Source: an uncultured Ignavibacteriota bacterium (lineage in GTDB: Bacteria > Bacteroidota > Ignavibacteria > UBA10030 > UBA8401). From it: a stretch of 5,075 nucleotides of DNA. The stretch's first letter is position 1. Each line of letters opens with the position of its first letter. The position numbers were made by a program, and so were the translations under genes. This document shows, in pieces, positions 1-5,075 of this stretch. The stretch covers positions 1 to 5,075 of the forward strand of contig CAIVNT010000605.1 in NCBI GenBank assembly GCA_903907305.1, given 5' to 3'. Under the pieces are notes generated by a model. It did not search any database. It saw only the letters and a list, made by a program, of their open reading frames with translations, and had not been told where the DNA came from.

Positions 1-1
1 C

Positions 2-226
2 GTGTCGCAATTATTGTTCATCCTGCCTACGGCTCGTAGAGAGAAAGTCCCGATTTGTTGTTTAATCGGGACGCACCGAAGGATGATATTATGGATTGCG
101 ACACTTGCTCAGCATGAACAGTTGCTAACCTGACGGCATTGAAGGTTTCGGGATACTGATCCAAAAGCCAGCCATGAAGTAAAGCGCAAAAAACCTACGG
201 AGAGATCTGTGGGTTTTTTTGTTTTT
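2..226 (+). ncRNA. Structured RNA of unknown class (or 3' part of a leader) ending in a terminator
   Basis: No gene is visible here, but the stretch folds densely. A 10-bp perfect stem (GTGTCGCAAT 2-11 with ATTGCGACAC 95-104) encloses a 7-bp stem (18-24 with 80-86). That stem closes a three-way junction holding two hairpins: CTACG-GCT-CGTAG (27-39) and TCCCGAT/ATCGGGA (48-54 with 65-71, 10-nt loop). Three small hairpins follow back to back: 111-114/123-126, 127-131/143-147 and 151-154/159-162. The region closes with an intrinsic terminator at 188-220. This layered, nearly mismatch-free pairing is what an expressed small RNA or riboswitch-like leader looks like. I could not match it to a known family: RNase P, tmRNA, SRP RNA, 6S and common riboswitch cores all fail on their conserved motifs. 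The 5' end may lie before the window. Strand is inferred from the T tract, and the terminator is nearly symmetric, so the opposite strand is not excluded. Confidence 0.5.
188..226 (+). terminator. Strong intrinsic terminator, possibly bidirectional
   Basis: A 14-bp stem (188-201 with 206-219, two G-U pairs) is capped by a GAGA loop and runs into T7, G, T5 (214-226). The 5' arm starts with six A residues, so the complementary strand also shows a stem followed by a U tract and the element could stop transcription both ways. It ends the structured region at 2-187 and insulates the lacI-type control region downstream. Confidence 0.85.
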
Positions 227-437
227 CCCCGCCAATGCTGAAGGATCTTTTCCGGATCAGAATCATCGTAAGGGAACCGTTTGTTTACAGAATATCGCTA
301 TTCGATGGTTGAAATTCATTTCCGGTGAAAATGACCCTTCATCCCACGGGAGAGACGTTCAATACCTTGGTTCCCCATCTCTATTTGGAACATCTAACCG
401 TGCAGTTTGGTGTAATATTAGAATCCATAGTTAGTAC
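227..437. other. Intergenic stretch with no recognisable feature
   Basis: Between the terminator and the control region of the regulator I see no credible gene or RNA. A 71-codon open frame (219-434, + strand) starts inside the terminator T tract, has no ribosome binding site and encodes a low-complexity-free but family-less peptide, so I treat it as chance. Minor hairpins exist (TCATTT/AAATGA, 316-321 with 329-334; ATCG/CGAT, 294-297 with 303-306) but are too short to mean much. Upstream promoter elements for the next gene could extend into this segment. Confidence 0.5.
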
Positions 438-466
438 TTGACTTTAGAACTTTCTAATGCTAATTT
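438..466 (+). promoter_or_regulatory. Candidate distal promoter of the LacI-type regulator
   Basis: A -35-like TTGACT (438-443) lies 17 nt before TAATTT (461-466). The latter is preceded by TG-C, giving an extended -10 appearance (TGCTAAT at 458-464). The predicted start near 473 falls inside the 20-bp palindrome at 465-484, the position expected for repression. The -10 match to TATAAT is only three of six, and FCB-group promoters can deviate from the sigma-70 consensus, so this is tentative. Confidence 0.4.
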
Positions 467-484
467 ATCGAAACGTTTCGATAA
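465..484. promoter_or_regulatory. Operator 1: perfect 20-bp CG-centred palindrome
   Basis: TTATCGAAAC is followed directly by its exact reverse complement, giving an uninterrupted 20-bp dyad with a central CG. LacI/GalR proteins recognise even-spaced palindromes with a central CG, typically containing an AAACGTTT-like core (compare PurR and CcpA sites). The site is 73 bp upstream, centre to centre, of a second palindrome and overlaps the candidate distal promoter. The most likely ligand is the LacI-family protein encoded at 557-1612, implying autoregulation (inference). Confidence 0.8.
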
Positions 485-515
485 TATTGCTGTATTATTA
501 TAAAATAGGCTGTTT

Positions 516-544
516 TTGACAAATAATTGATATAAATTAATAAA
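516..544 (+). promoter_or_regulatory. Candidate proximal promoter of the LacI-type regulator
   Basis: A perfect TTGACA (516-521) is followed after 17 nt by AATAAA (539-544, four of six matches to TATAAT), in a strongly AT-rich context. The predicted start would fall near 550, giving a 5' leader of only a few nucleotides before the ATG at 557. The -10 and start region are covered by the palindrome at 541-554, so bound repressor would occlude it. Confidence 0.4.
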
Positions 545-554
545 AACGTTTTTA
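541..554. promoter_or_regulatory. Operator 2: 14-bp CG-centred palindrome abutting the start codon
   Basis: TAAAAACGTTTTTA is a perfect palindrome sharing the AAACGTTT core and central CG of the 20-bp site upstream. It ends two bases before the ATG of the LacI-family gene. The centre-to-centre distance of 73 bp is close to seven helical turns, which would place both sites on the same DNA face and permit cooperative or looped repression. Its flanks diverge from operator 1, so it may be the weaker site. Confidence 0.65.
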
Positions 555-556
555 GT

Positions 557-1612
557 ATGAAAAATAAAAAAACAACGATCAAAGAAGTCGCCAAAAAAGC
601 GGGAGTATCGATCTCCACAGTCTCCTTAGTTGTTAATAACCTTCCTTATGTCTCCGCTGAAGTCCGCGAAAAAGTCACCAATGCTATCAAAGAACTGAAT
701 TTCTATCCTCGACGCAACGCAAGAGGACTAGCCTCAAAAACGTCCGGTAATATTGGATTTATCCTCACAGAAAATCATTTTTCCCAGGCCGAGCCCTTCT
801 ATACTAAGATCTTTCTTGGGACGGAATTTGAAGCGCGCAAACACCGCTACTACGTCCTTTTGACCACGGTTGCTCCGACAAGGACGGAGAACGAAGAGAT
901 CCCAAGGTTTCTGCTTGAAGAGAATGTGGACGGAGTGATCATTGCCGGGAAGATCCATCAATCATGGATCGAAGAAGTGCAGAACAGAAACCTTCCTCTG
1001 GTGCTGATCGATTTTGAAGTCTCCCGTCAAGGGGTCTCATCGGTGCTGATTGATAATGCGGAAGGGATCCATAAAGCGGTCGATTATCTCACCAAGTCCG
1101 GTCACCGCGAGATCGGTTTTATCGGCGGTGACATCAAACATCCCAGTATCAAGTCACGTTTTACCGCATATAAACAGACTCTCTCGGAAAAGGGGATCGA
1201 AGTGCGTCAGGATCTGATCTCGATCGATCAAACGGATACGGCGATCGAGAACGGTTTTGTCGCTGCAAAGAAGGTCATGGAGATTTCAGGTAAGAAGCCG
1301 ACCGCTATCATCGCCGCAAACGATGCGATGGCCATCGGTGCGATTCGATTTCTAAAATCATCCGGCTATATGGTGCCGAAGGATGTTTCCGTGATCGGTT
1401 TCGACAATGTCGATGCTGCTGAACATGTTTCCCCAAAATTGACCACCGTGCATGTTCCCAAAGAAGAGATGGGAGCGATCGCCGTAAAACGGCTGGTGGA
1501 GAAGATCCAGAAGATCGACAATGTGACCATGAAAACATTCGTGGGCGTGGATCTTGTCCTGCGTGATTCCACAAAAGTTCTATCGTCAAAAGAAGTCATT
1601 CCTGTCAAATAA
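557..1612 (+). CDS. LacI/GalR-family transcriptional regulator
   Basis: The 351-residue product has the standard length and layout of the family. Residues 7-28 form the N-terminal helix-turn-helix (TIKEVAKKAGVS then SISTVSLVVNN). Residues 51-60 (PRRNARGLAS) correspond to the hinge helix that inserts in the operator minor groove and keep the conserved A-R-x-L. From about residue 64 a periplasmic-binding-protein-like effector domain follows, with GVIIAG (126-131), IGFIGG (186-191), SRFTAY (200-205, the Arg usually contacting the sugar), AANDAMAIGA (253-262) and VIGFDN (279-284). The ATG at 557 puts the HTH directly at the N terminus as usual. No Shine-Dalgarno is evident, which is common in Bacteroidota-like genomes. 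Two CG-centred palindromes lie just upstream, suggesting autoregulation. The family usually senses a sugar or sugar derivative; the ligand cannot be read from sequence. The downstream surface-binding and TonB-receptor genes suggest it controls glycan uptake. Confidence 0.95.
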   Translation: MKNKKTTIKEVAKKAGVSISTVSLVVNNLPYVSAEVREKVTNAIKELNFYPRRNARGLASKTSGNIGFILTENHFSQAEPFYTKIFLGTEFEARKHRYYVLLTTVAPTRTENEEIPRFLLEENVDGVIIAGKIHQSWIEEVQNRNLPLVLIDFEVSRQGVSSVLIDNAEGIHKAVDYLTKSGHREIGFIGGDIKHPSIKSRFTAYKQTLSEKGIEVRQDLISIDQTDTAIENGFVAAKKVMEISGKKPTAIIAANDAMAIGAIRFLKSSGYMVPKDVSVIGFDNVDAAEHVSPKLTTVHVPKEEMGAIAVKRLVEKIQKIDNVTMKTFVGVDLVLRDSTKVLSSKEVIPVK

Positions 1613-1717
1613 AGAATTAAGAACGGTCCTATCGAGAGGAGGTACACCGCGGATAGAATTTCTCACTGTTTTCGGCAAAATAAATAACAGGTGTAGCACA
1701 CTAACAAAGGAGTCTTT
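1613..1717 (+). other. Leader between regulator and secreted-protein gene
   Basis: This 105-nt gap has no terminator and no palindrome matching the operators upstream, so read-through from the regulator is possible. It holds a strong Shine-Dalgarno-like AGGAGGT (1637-1643) with no ATG, GTG or TTG at usable distance, flanked by a 5-bp inverted repeat CTATC/GATAG (1629-1633 with 1652-1656). A second imperfect inverted repeat pairs CACTGTT (1664-1670) with AACAGGTG (1686-1693), with one bulge. No clear promoter is visible. Confidence 0.35.
1706..1712 (+). promoter_or_regulatory. Ribosome binding site of the T9SS-cargo gene
   Basis: AAAGGAG lies five bases before ATG 1718, a good Shine-Dalgarno match at normal spacing. 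It favours 1718 over the in-frame ATG two codons later (1724), though that one is not excluded. It is the only clear Shine-Dalgarno in front of any of the three genes, in keeping with high expression of this product. Confidence 0.7.
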
Positions 1718-3175
1718 ATGGTTATGAACAGAAATTTTTGGCGAAGCATGATCGCAGTATGTGTTCTTTCTGTGATCGGATTCGCACAAACCACCAATCT
1801 TTTGAAGAACGGTGGATTTGAGAGCGGCAAGCCGTCGTTGTATACGGCAGAAGCCGGGGCAAGCGGCGCAACATTGACATGGGCCGAGGATCAGAAGCAC
1901 AGCGGGACACGGTCATTGAAGATCGTGAAAGCAGCAACCACCGGAAGCGCACGCTGGGTATCATCGAACAACGTACGGTATTGGGTGGATAATGTGAGCA
2001 AAGGTGTTGATATCAAGATCGGCGCATTTGTAAAGACCAGCGGCGTGAACACGGCACCGGCGAACGCCGATGCAAAGTGGCAGGTAAAGTTTGCATTCTA
2101 TGATACCAACAGCGTGATCATCGGCGCACCGGTAGCATTGGATGTTGACCAGTCCGTCGCAACAAAAGATTGGTATGCAGACACGAACGCAGTGGCTTCG
2201 GTGATCCTGCCGAAAGATGCATACAAAGTGTTGATCTCTGCGGAAGCAGGAGCCAATGCAACGGGCACAGTGTGGTTCGACGATTTCATTTTCGTTGGCC
2301 GTGGCGGAGCATGGGCAGGACAGAACTGGAATGGATTTGTTGATGCTGATTCTGCATGGCAGTATTGGATCGCACCGAACGGCGGTAACGACGGAGCATC
2401 ATTCTTCACCGGTTCGGGCGTCACGGTGGAACAGGCACATTCAGGCACATCATCCCTGAAGATCGCAGCACCGGTTGGCCGCGCAACAGGCGAACTTGTC
2501 TGGTTCACGGAAACAGTTCCTGTGGTCGGCGGCAAGAGTTATGTCGTCAGCGCATGGGTAAGGACCAGTGACATCAAGAAAGATTCAGTCTTCAACGCGT
2601 CGAGCCAGTTAGGCTTCACGGCGACATTCCATTCAAAACTGTTCGCAGACCGCGGCGGTTGGAATGAGATCGGCGGAGCAGATTACCGCTTCACCTTGAA
2701 AGATGCATCCACGGATTGGACACAGTATTTCTGGGTCGTGACCGTACCGGCAGACGCGAAAGCGATCTCCGTCCGTGCTCGCACTTGGCCTTTGTGGACT
2801 GGTACTTCCTATTGGGATGATTTCACGGTGAATGGAATTGAAACAGCACCGTTGAGTGTTCGTGAACAACCGGGTGTTGTGTCGGCACAGTTGCCGAGCC
2901 AGTACTCACTCGAACAGAACTATCCGAATCCGTTCAACCCGACCACGAATATCGTGTACAGTCTGGTGAACAACGGTTCAGTGAAACTTGAAGTGTACAA
3001 CATCGTCGGTCAGAAGATCTCCACCGTGGTTGACGGTGTGCAGAACGCCGGCACATACACAGCTCGTTGGAACGGAACCGATGTCACAGGCCGTCAGGTC
3101 AGCAGCGGCATCTATTTCTATCGCTTGTCGACAGGTGCATTTGTCGCAACGAAAAAAATGATGTTCATGAAGTAA
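1718..3175 (+). CDS. Secreted protein with two carbohydrate-binding-like domains and a T9SS sorting domain
   Basis: The 485-residue product begins with a signal peptide (basic residues to R9, hydrophobic 11-22, likely cleavage after A23 in GFA-QTT). Two homologous jelly-roll domains resembling the CBM4/9 carbohydrate-binding superfamily follow, at about 27-194 and 205-373. They share HSGTRSLKI (61-69) and HSGTSSLKI (241-249), IGAFVKTS (101-108) and VSAWVRTS (277-284), and a closing WFDDF (186-190) and YWDDF (365-369), a period near 180 residues. Surface aromatics are frequent. A linker at about 374-396 leads to a type IX sorting domain (397-485) with NYPNPFNPTT (401-410), GIYFYRL (464-470) and a KKMMFMK end. 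The protein should cross the inner membrane by Sec, then the outer membrane by the Por system, and be released or surface-attached. No hydrolase domain is present, so a non-catalytic glycan-binding role is inferred. The adjacent TonB receptor supports this. Ligand unknown; a structural or adhesin role is the main alternative. Confidence 0.9.
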   Translation: MVMNRNFWRSMIAVCVLSVIGFAQTTNLLKNGGFESGKPSLYTAEAGASGATLTWAEDQKHSGTRSLKIVKAATTGSARWVSSNNVRYWVDNVSKGVDIKIGAFVKTSGVNTAPANADAKWQVKFAFYDTNSVIIGAPVALDVDQSVATKDWYADTNAVASVILPKDAYKVLISAEAGANATGTVWFDDFIFVGRGGAWAGQNWNGFVDADSAWQYWIAPNGGNDGASFFTGSGVTVEQAHSGTSSLKIAAPVGRATGELVWFTETVPVVGGKSYVVSAWVRTSDIKKDSVFNASSQLGFTATFHSKLFADRGGWNEIGGADYRFTLKDASTDWTQYFWVVTVPADAKAISVRARTWPLWTGTSYWDDFTVNGIETAPLSVREQPGVVSAQLPSQYSLEQNYPNPFNPTTNIVYSLVNNGSVKLEVYNIVGQKISTVVDGVQNAGTYTARWNGTDVTGRQVSSGIYFYRLSTGAFVATKKMMFMK

Positions 3176-3185
3176 TACCTCCTGA

Positions 3186-3237
3186 ATTTGGCGCGGCAGT
3201 CTCGAAATTGTGAGCACTGCTGCGCCAAATCATTTTT
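3186..3237 (+). terminator. Hairpin terminator or attenuator between the cargo and receptor genes
   Basis: A 15-bp stem (3186-3200 with 3216-3230, a single G-U pair) encloses a 15-nt loop, in which CTC and GAG can extend the pairing. It is followed after CA by five T residues (3233-3237). It starts 11 nt after the stop of the secreted-protein gene and ends about 20 nt before the receptor ATG. The T tract is short, so partial termination or mRNA 3'-end protection is as likely as a full stop. No promoter is visible between hairpin and receptor, which favours read-through. Confidence 0.7.
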
Positions 3238-3258
3238 CCCATCGATGTGATAAAACCA

Positions 3259-5075
3259 ATGAAACGAATAATCAGAACTGTGCTACTGTACTGTATCGGC
3301 ACTGCCGTGCTGTTTGCCGGTTCTACCGGAAAGATCGCCGGCAAAGTGACCGATGCAAAGACCAAAGAAGCGATTCCCGGTGTGAATATCATCATCGAGG
3401 GAACACGTTCGGGCGCGTCTACGGACATCGACGGAAATTATAATCTGTTGAATGTCTCTCCCGGCATCTATACCGTGCGTGCGTCCGCTATCGGATACAG
3501 TCCGGTCATAATGACACAGATCAAAGTTTCCGTGGATCTGACAACAAGAATTGATTTTAACCTACGGGACGAAGCGGTAGAACTGGGACAGGAAGTAGTG
3601 ATCGTTGCCCAGCGGCCGATCGTTCAAAAGGATCTGACCTCGTCATCCTCCAAAGTAAGTGCGGAACAGATCAAAGCGTTTCCCGTTGAAGATGTTTCGG
3701 GATTGGTGAATCTACAGGCAGGGGTAGTGGAAGGACATTTTCGCGGCGGCAGATCGGGTGAAGTGCTCTATCTTATAGACGGAATCCCGGTAAGCGATTC
3801 ATATTCGGGCGGCGCAGGAGTCAGTGCGGAAAACCAGTCGATCCAAGAACTGGAAGTGATCAGCGGAACATTCAACGCGGAATACGGACAGGCAATGTCC
3901 GGCGTGGTGAACCAGGTAACGAAGGACGGAACAGAAAAATTCCACGGCAGTGTTTCGGTCTATGGCGGGGATTATGTGAGCGGAAGGGAACAAAAATTTT
4001 TGAACTCCGATTCGGCGCGGCGCGGAAATCTGACAATACCGCAGCAACCGACGGATGAGTTTTCTCATATCCGTCCTACGGATATCTATGATCTGCAGGC
4101 GACAGTGAGCGGACCGGTGATCGGTTCAGATGTGACTTTTTTTCTCTCAGGACGGAAGTATTCTAACGAAGGATATTTATACGGAAGAAGGATCTTCAAT
4201 CCTAGTGATTCAGCGAATTTCAGTTCGAACGATCCCGCACAATGGTACCGCGGTGCAACAGGGGACAATGCGTACGTCTCCATGAATTACGATCATCGTT
4301 CCACCATACAGGGAAAACTGACGATGCAGACCTTCGGGGCGGACAAACTCCGTTTCTCGTTCCTCGGTCAGCAGCGTGATTGGAAGAACTATAATCACTC
4401 CTATAAATACGATCCGGATGGTGCGTATCAAAGTTTCTCATCAGGAACATTGGCAAGCATCAATTACGTGAGTGTCTTTAGTTCGCAGACATTTTCCGAG
4501 ATCAACGCGGCATATTACCGGACAAAAGAAGCATCGTATGTATATGAGGATCCGTATGATCCGAGATTTCCCATCTACACAAGGAAGATCCAATCGAGCG
4601 GTTCAGCATTCCTTACCGGCGGAGCGGAGGATATCCATTATCAACGAGAACTTCGGTACTGGCTTGCGAAATCGGATTTTGTCAGTCAGATCGACAACCG
4701 GCACCAGGTGAAGCTGGGAGCAGAGGCGAAGATCTATCGTTTGTGGATCGACAACTTCGGCATTCAAAATGATCAGAACACGAATTATTCTCCGCGGCCT
4801 GTCTACTTCGGTAATTCTAACTTCGCGAATATCATCATCCATCCTCAGCAGGCATCACTCTATGCGCAGGACAAAATGGAATATGAGAGTTTCATCGTCA
4901 ACATCGGTCTTCGATTCGATTATTTCAATTCCAAGGCGAATGTCCTTACCGAACAGCTCAAACTGAACAGGACCGCCGGACAAAAACCGGCCGATCCCGA
5001 ATATCAAGTGAGTCCCCGTTTCGGTCTCGCATTTCCCATTACCGATCAGGGCGTTCTGCATCTCTCTTATGGACA
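3259..5075 (+). CDS. TonB-dependent outer-membrane receptor, N-terminal 605 codons (truncated by window end)
   Basis: The frame stays open from ATG 3259 to the window edge. Residues 1-20 are a signal peptide (MKRIIRTVLLYCIG..., likely cleavage at LFA-G). Residues 24-103 are a carboxypeptidase-regulatory-like beta-sandwich (GKIAGKVTDAKTKEAIPGVN, DGNYNLLNVSPGIYTVRA). EVVIVAQR at 112-119 is a plausible TonB box. The plug follows (about 125-230), with FRGGRSGEVLYLIDGIPV (161-178) and the conserved ELEVISGTFNAEYGQAMSG (197-215) then VVNQVTKDG (216-224). From about 230 the sequence is aromatic-rich and alternating, as in barrel strands. Such receptors usually have 800-1000 residues, so roughly a third is missing. 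The role is TonB/ExbBD-powered import of a ligand too large for porins; beside a sugar-type regulator and a carbohydrate-binding-like cargo, an oligosaccharide is the likely substrate. No SusD gene precedes it, so SusC proper is not supported. No Shine-Dalgarno is seen; GTG 3247 is a weaker in-frame alternative start. Confidence 0.93.
   Translation, partial: MKRIIRTVLLYCIGTAVLFAGSTGKIAGKVTDAKTKEAIPGVNIIIEGTRSGASTDIDGNYNLLNVSPGIYTVRASAIGYSPVIMTQIKVSVDLTTRIDFNLRDEAVELGQEVVIVAQRPIVQKDLTSSSSKVSAEQIKAFPVEDVSGLVNLQAGVVEGHFRGGRSGEVLYLIDGIPVSDSYSGGAGVSAENQSIQELEVISGTFNAEYGQAMSGVVNQVTKDGTEKFHGSVSVYGGDYVSGREQKFLNSDSARRGNLTIPQQPTDEFSHIRPTDIYDLQATVSGPVIGSDVTFFLSGRKYSNEGYLYGRRIFNPSDSANFSSNDPAQWYRGATGDNAYVSMNYDHRSTIQGKLTMQTFGADKLRFSFLGQQRDWKNYNHSYKYDPDGAYQSFSSGTLASINYVSVFSSQTFSEINAAYYRTKEASYVYEDPYDPRFPIYTRKIQSSGSAFLTGGAEDIHYQRELRYWLAKSDFVSQIDNRHQVKLGAEAKIYRLWIDNFGIQNDQNTNYSPRPVYFGNSNFANIIIHPQQASLYAQDKMEYESFIVNIGLRFDYFNSKANVLTEQLKLNRTAGQKPADPEYQVSPRFGLAFPITDQGVLHLSYG

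Noticed and set aside
41..51. GAGAAAGTCCC similar to RNase P RNA conserved region I
   Set aside because: The matching conserved region V and the roughly 350-nt length are missing; the terminator comes after about 180 nt.
65..80. GGGACGCA similar to the core of the c-di-GMP-I riboswitch
   Set aside because: The second lobe with its tetraloop receptor and the upstream GCAAACC element are absent.
38..86. Resemblance to a glycine riboswitch (AGAGAG followed by GCACCGAAGG)
   Set aside because: The family needs the later CTCTCAGG-AAAAGGAC part pairing with GAGAG. Only a poor partial match appears near 105-121, and the better-supported 2-11/95-104 stem conflicts with that fold.
2..104. Retron-like msr/msd RNA, because long inverted repeats flank a folded core
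   Set aside because: No reverse transcriptase gene follows; the next gene is a LacI-family regulator.
84..134. Short + strand peptide frame starting at ATG 84
   Set aside because: Only 16 codons, and it lies across stems of the structured RNA without a good ribosome binding site.
219..434. 71-codon open frame on the + strand
   Set aside because: It starts inside the terminator's T tract, has no ribosome binding site, and the peptide resembles no protein family.
1308..1900. Several minus-strand open frames overlapping the regulator and the secreted-protein gene
   Set aside because: They are antisense shadows of strongly supported genes and encode no recognisable family.
2098..2535. 145-codon minus-strand open frame
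   Set aside because: It lies wholly antisense to the jelly-roll domains of the secreted protein and has no family resemblance; codon bias in the real gene explains its openness.

Overview
The window suggests a bacterium of the Fibrobacteres-Chlorobi-Bacteroidetes (FCB) group, most likely near Ignavibacteria or a related lineage. The evidence is a secreted protein ending in a type IX secretion (T9SS) sorting domain with the NYPNPFNPTT signature, followed by a TonB-dependent receptor that carries an N-terminal carboxypeptidase-regulatory-like domain. Both are FCB hallmarks. The phylum placement is inferred from motif style only.

Layout. Positions 1-226 hold no gene but are densely self-complementary. 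A 10-bp stem encloses an inner stem and two hairpins, three small hairpins follow, and a strong intrinsic terminator ends the region. This looks like a small structured RNA, or the 3' end of a leader, of a class I do not recognise. Positions 227-437 show nothing convincing. Positions 438-556 are an AT-rich control region with two candidate promoters. Each is overlapped by a CG-centred palindrome of LacI-family operator type (20 bp and 14 bp, centres 73 bp apart).

Three genes then run rightward. The first is a LacI-family regulator (557-1612). The second is a 485-residue exported protein with two tandem jelly-roll, carbohydrate-binding-like domains and a T9SS C-terminal domain (1718-3175). The third is the first 605 codons of a TonB-dependent outer-membrane receptor (3259 to the window end), which is cut by the window edge. 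A 15-bp hairpin with a short T run lies between genes two and three.

Working model (inference): this is a small glycan-uptake locus. The LacI-type protein senses a sugar and represses its own promoter region. The T9SS cargo binds a polysaccharide or oligosaccharide at the cell surface, and the TonB-dependent receptor imports the ligand. No terminator separates genes one and two, so they may be co-transcribed. The hairpin after gene two would let the surface protein be made in excess over the receptor. No SusD-like partner or glycoside hydrolase is visible here; either could lie downstream of the window.
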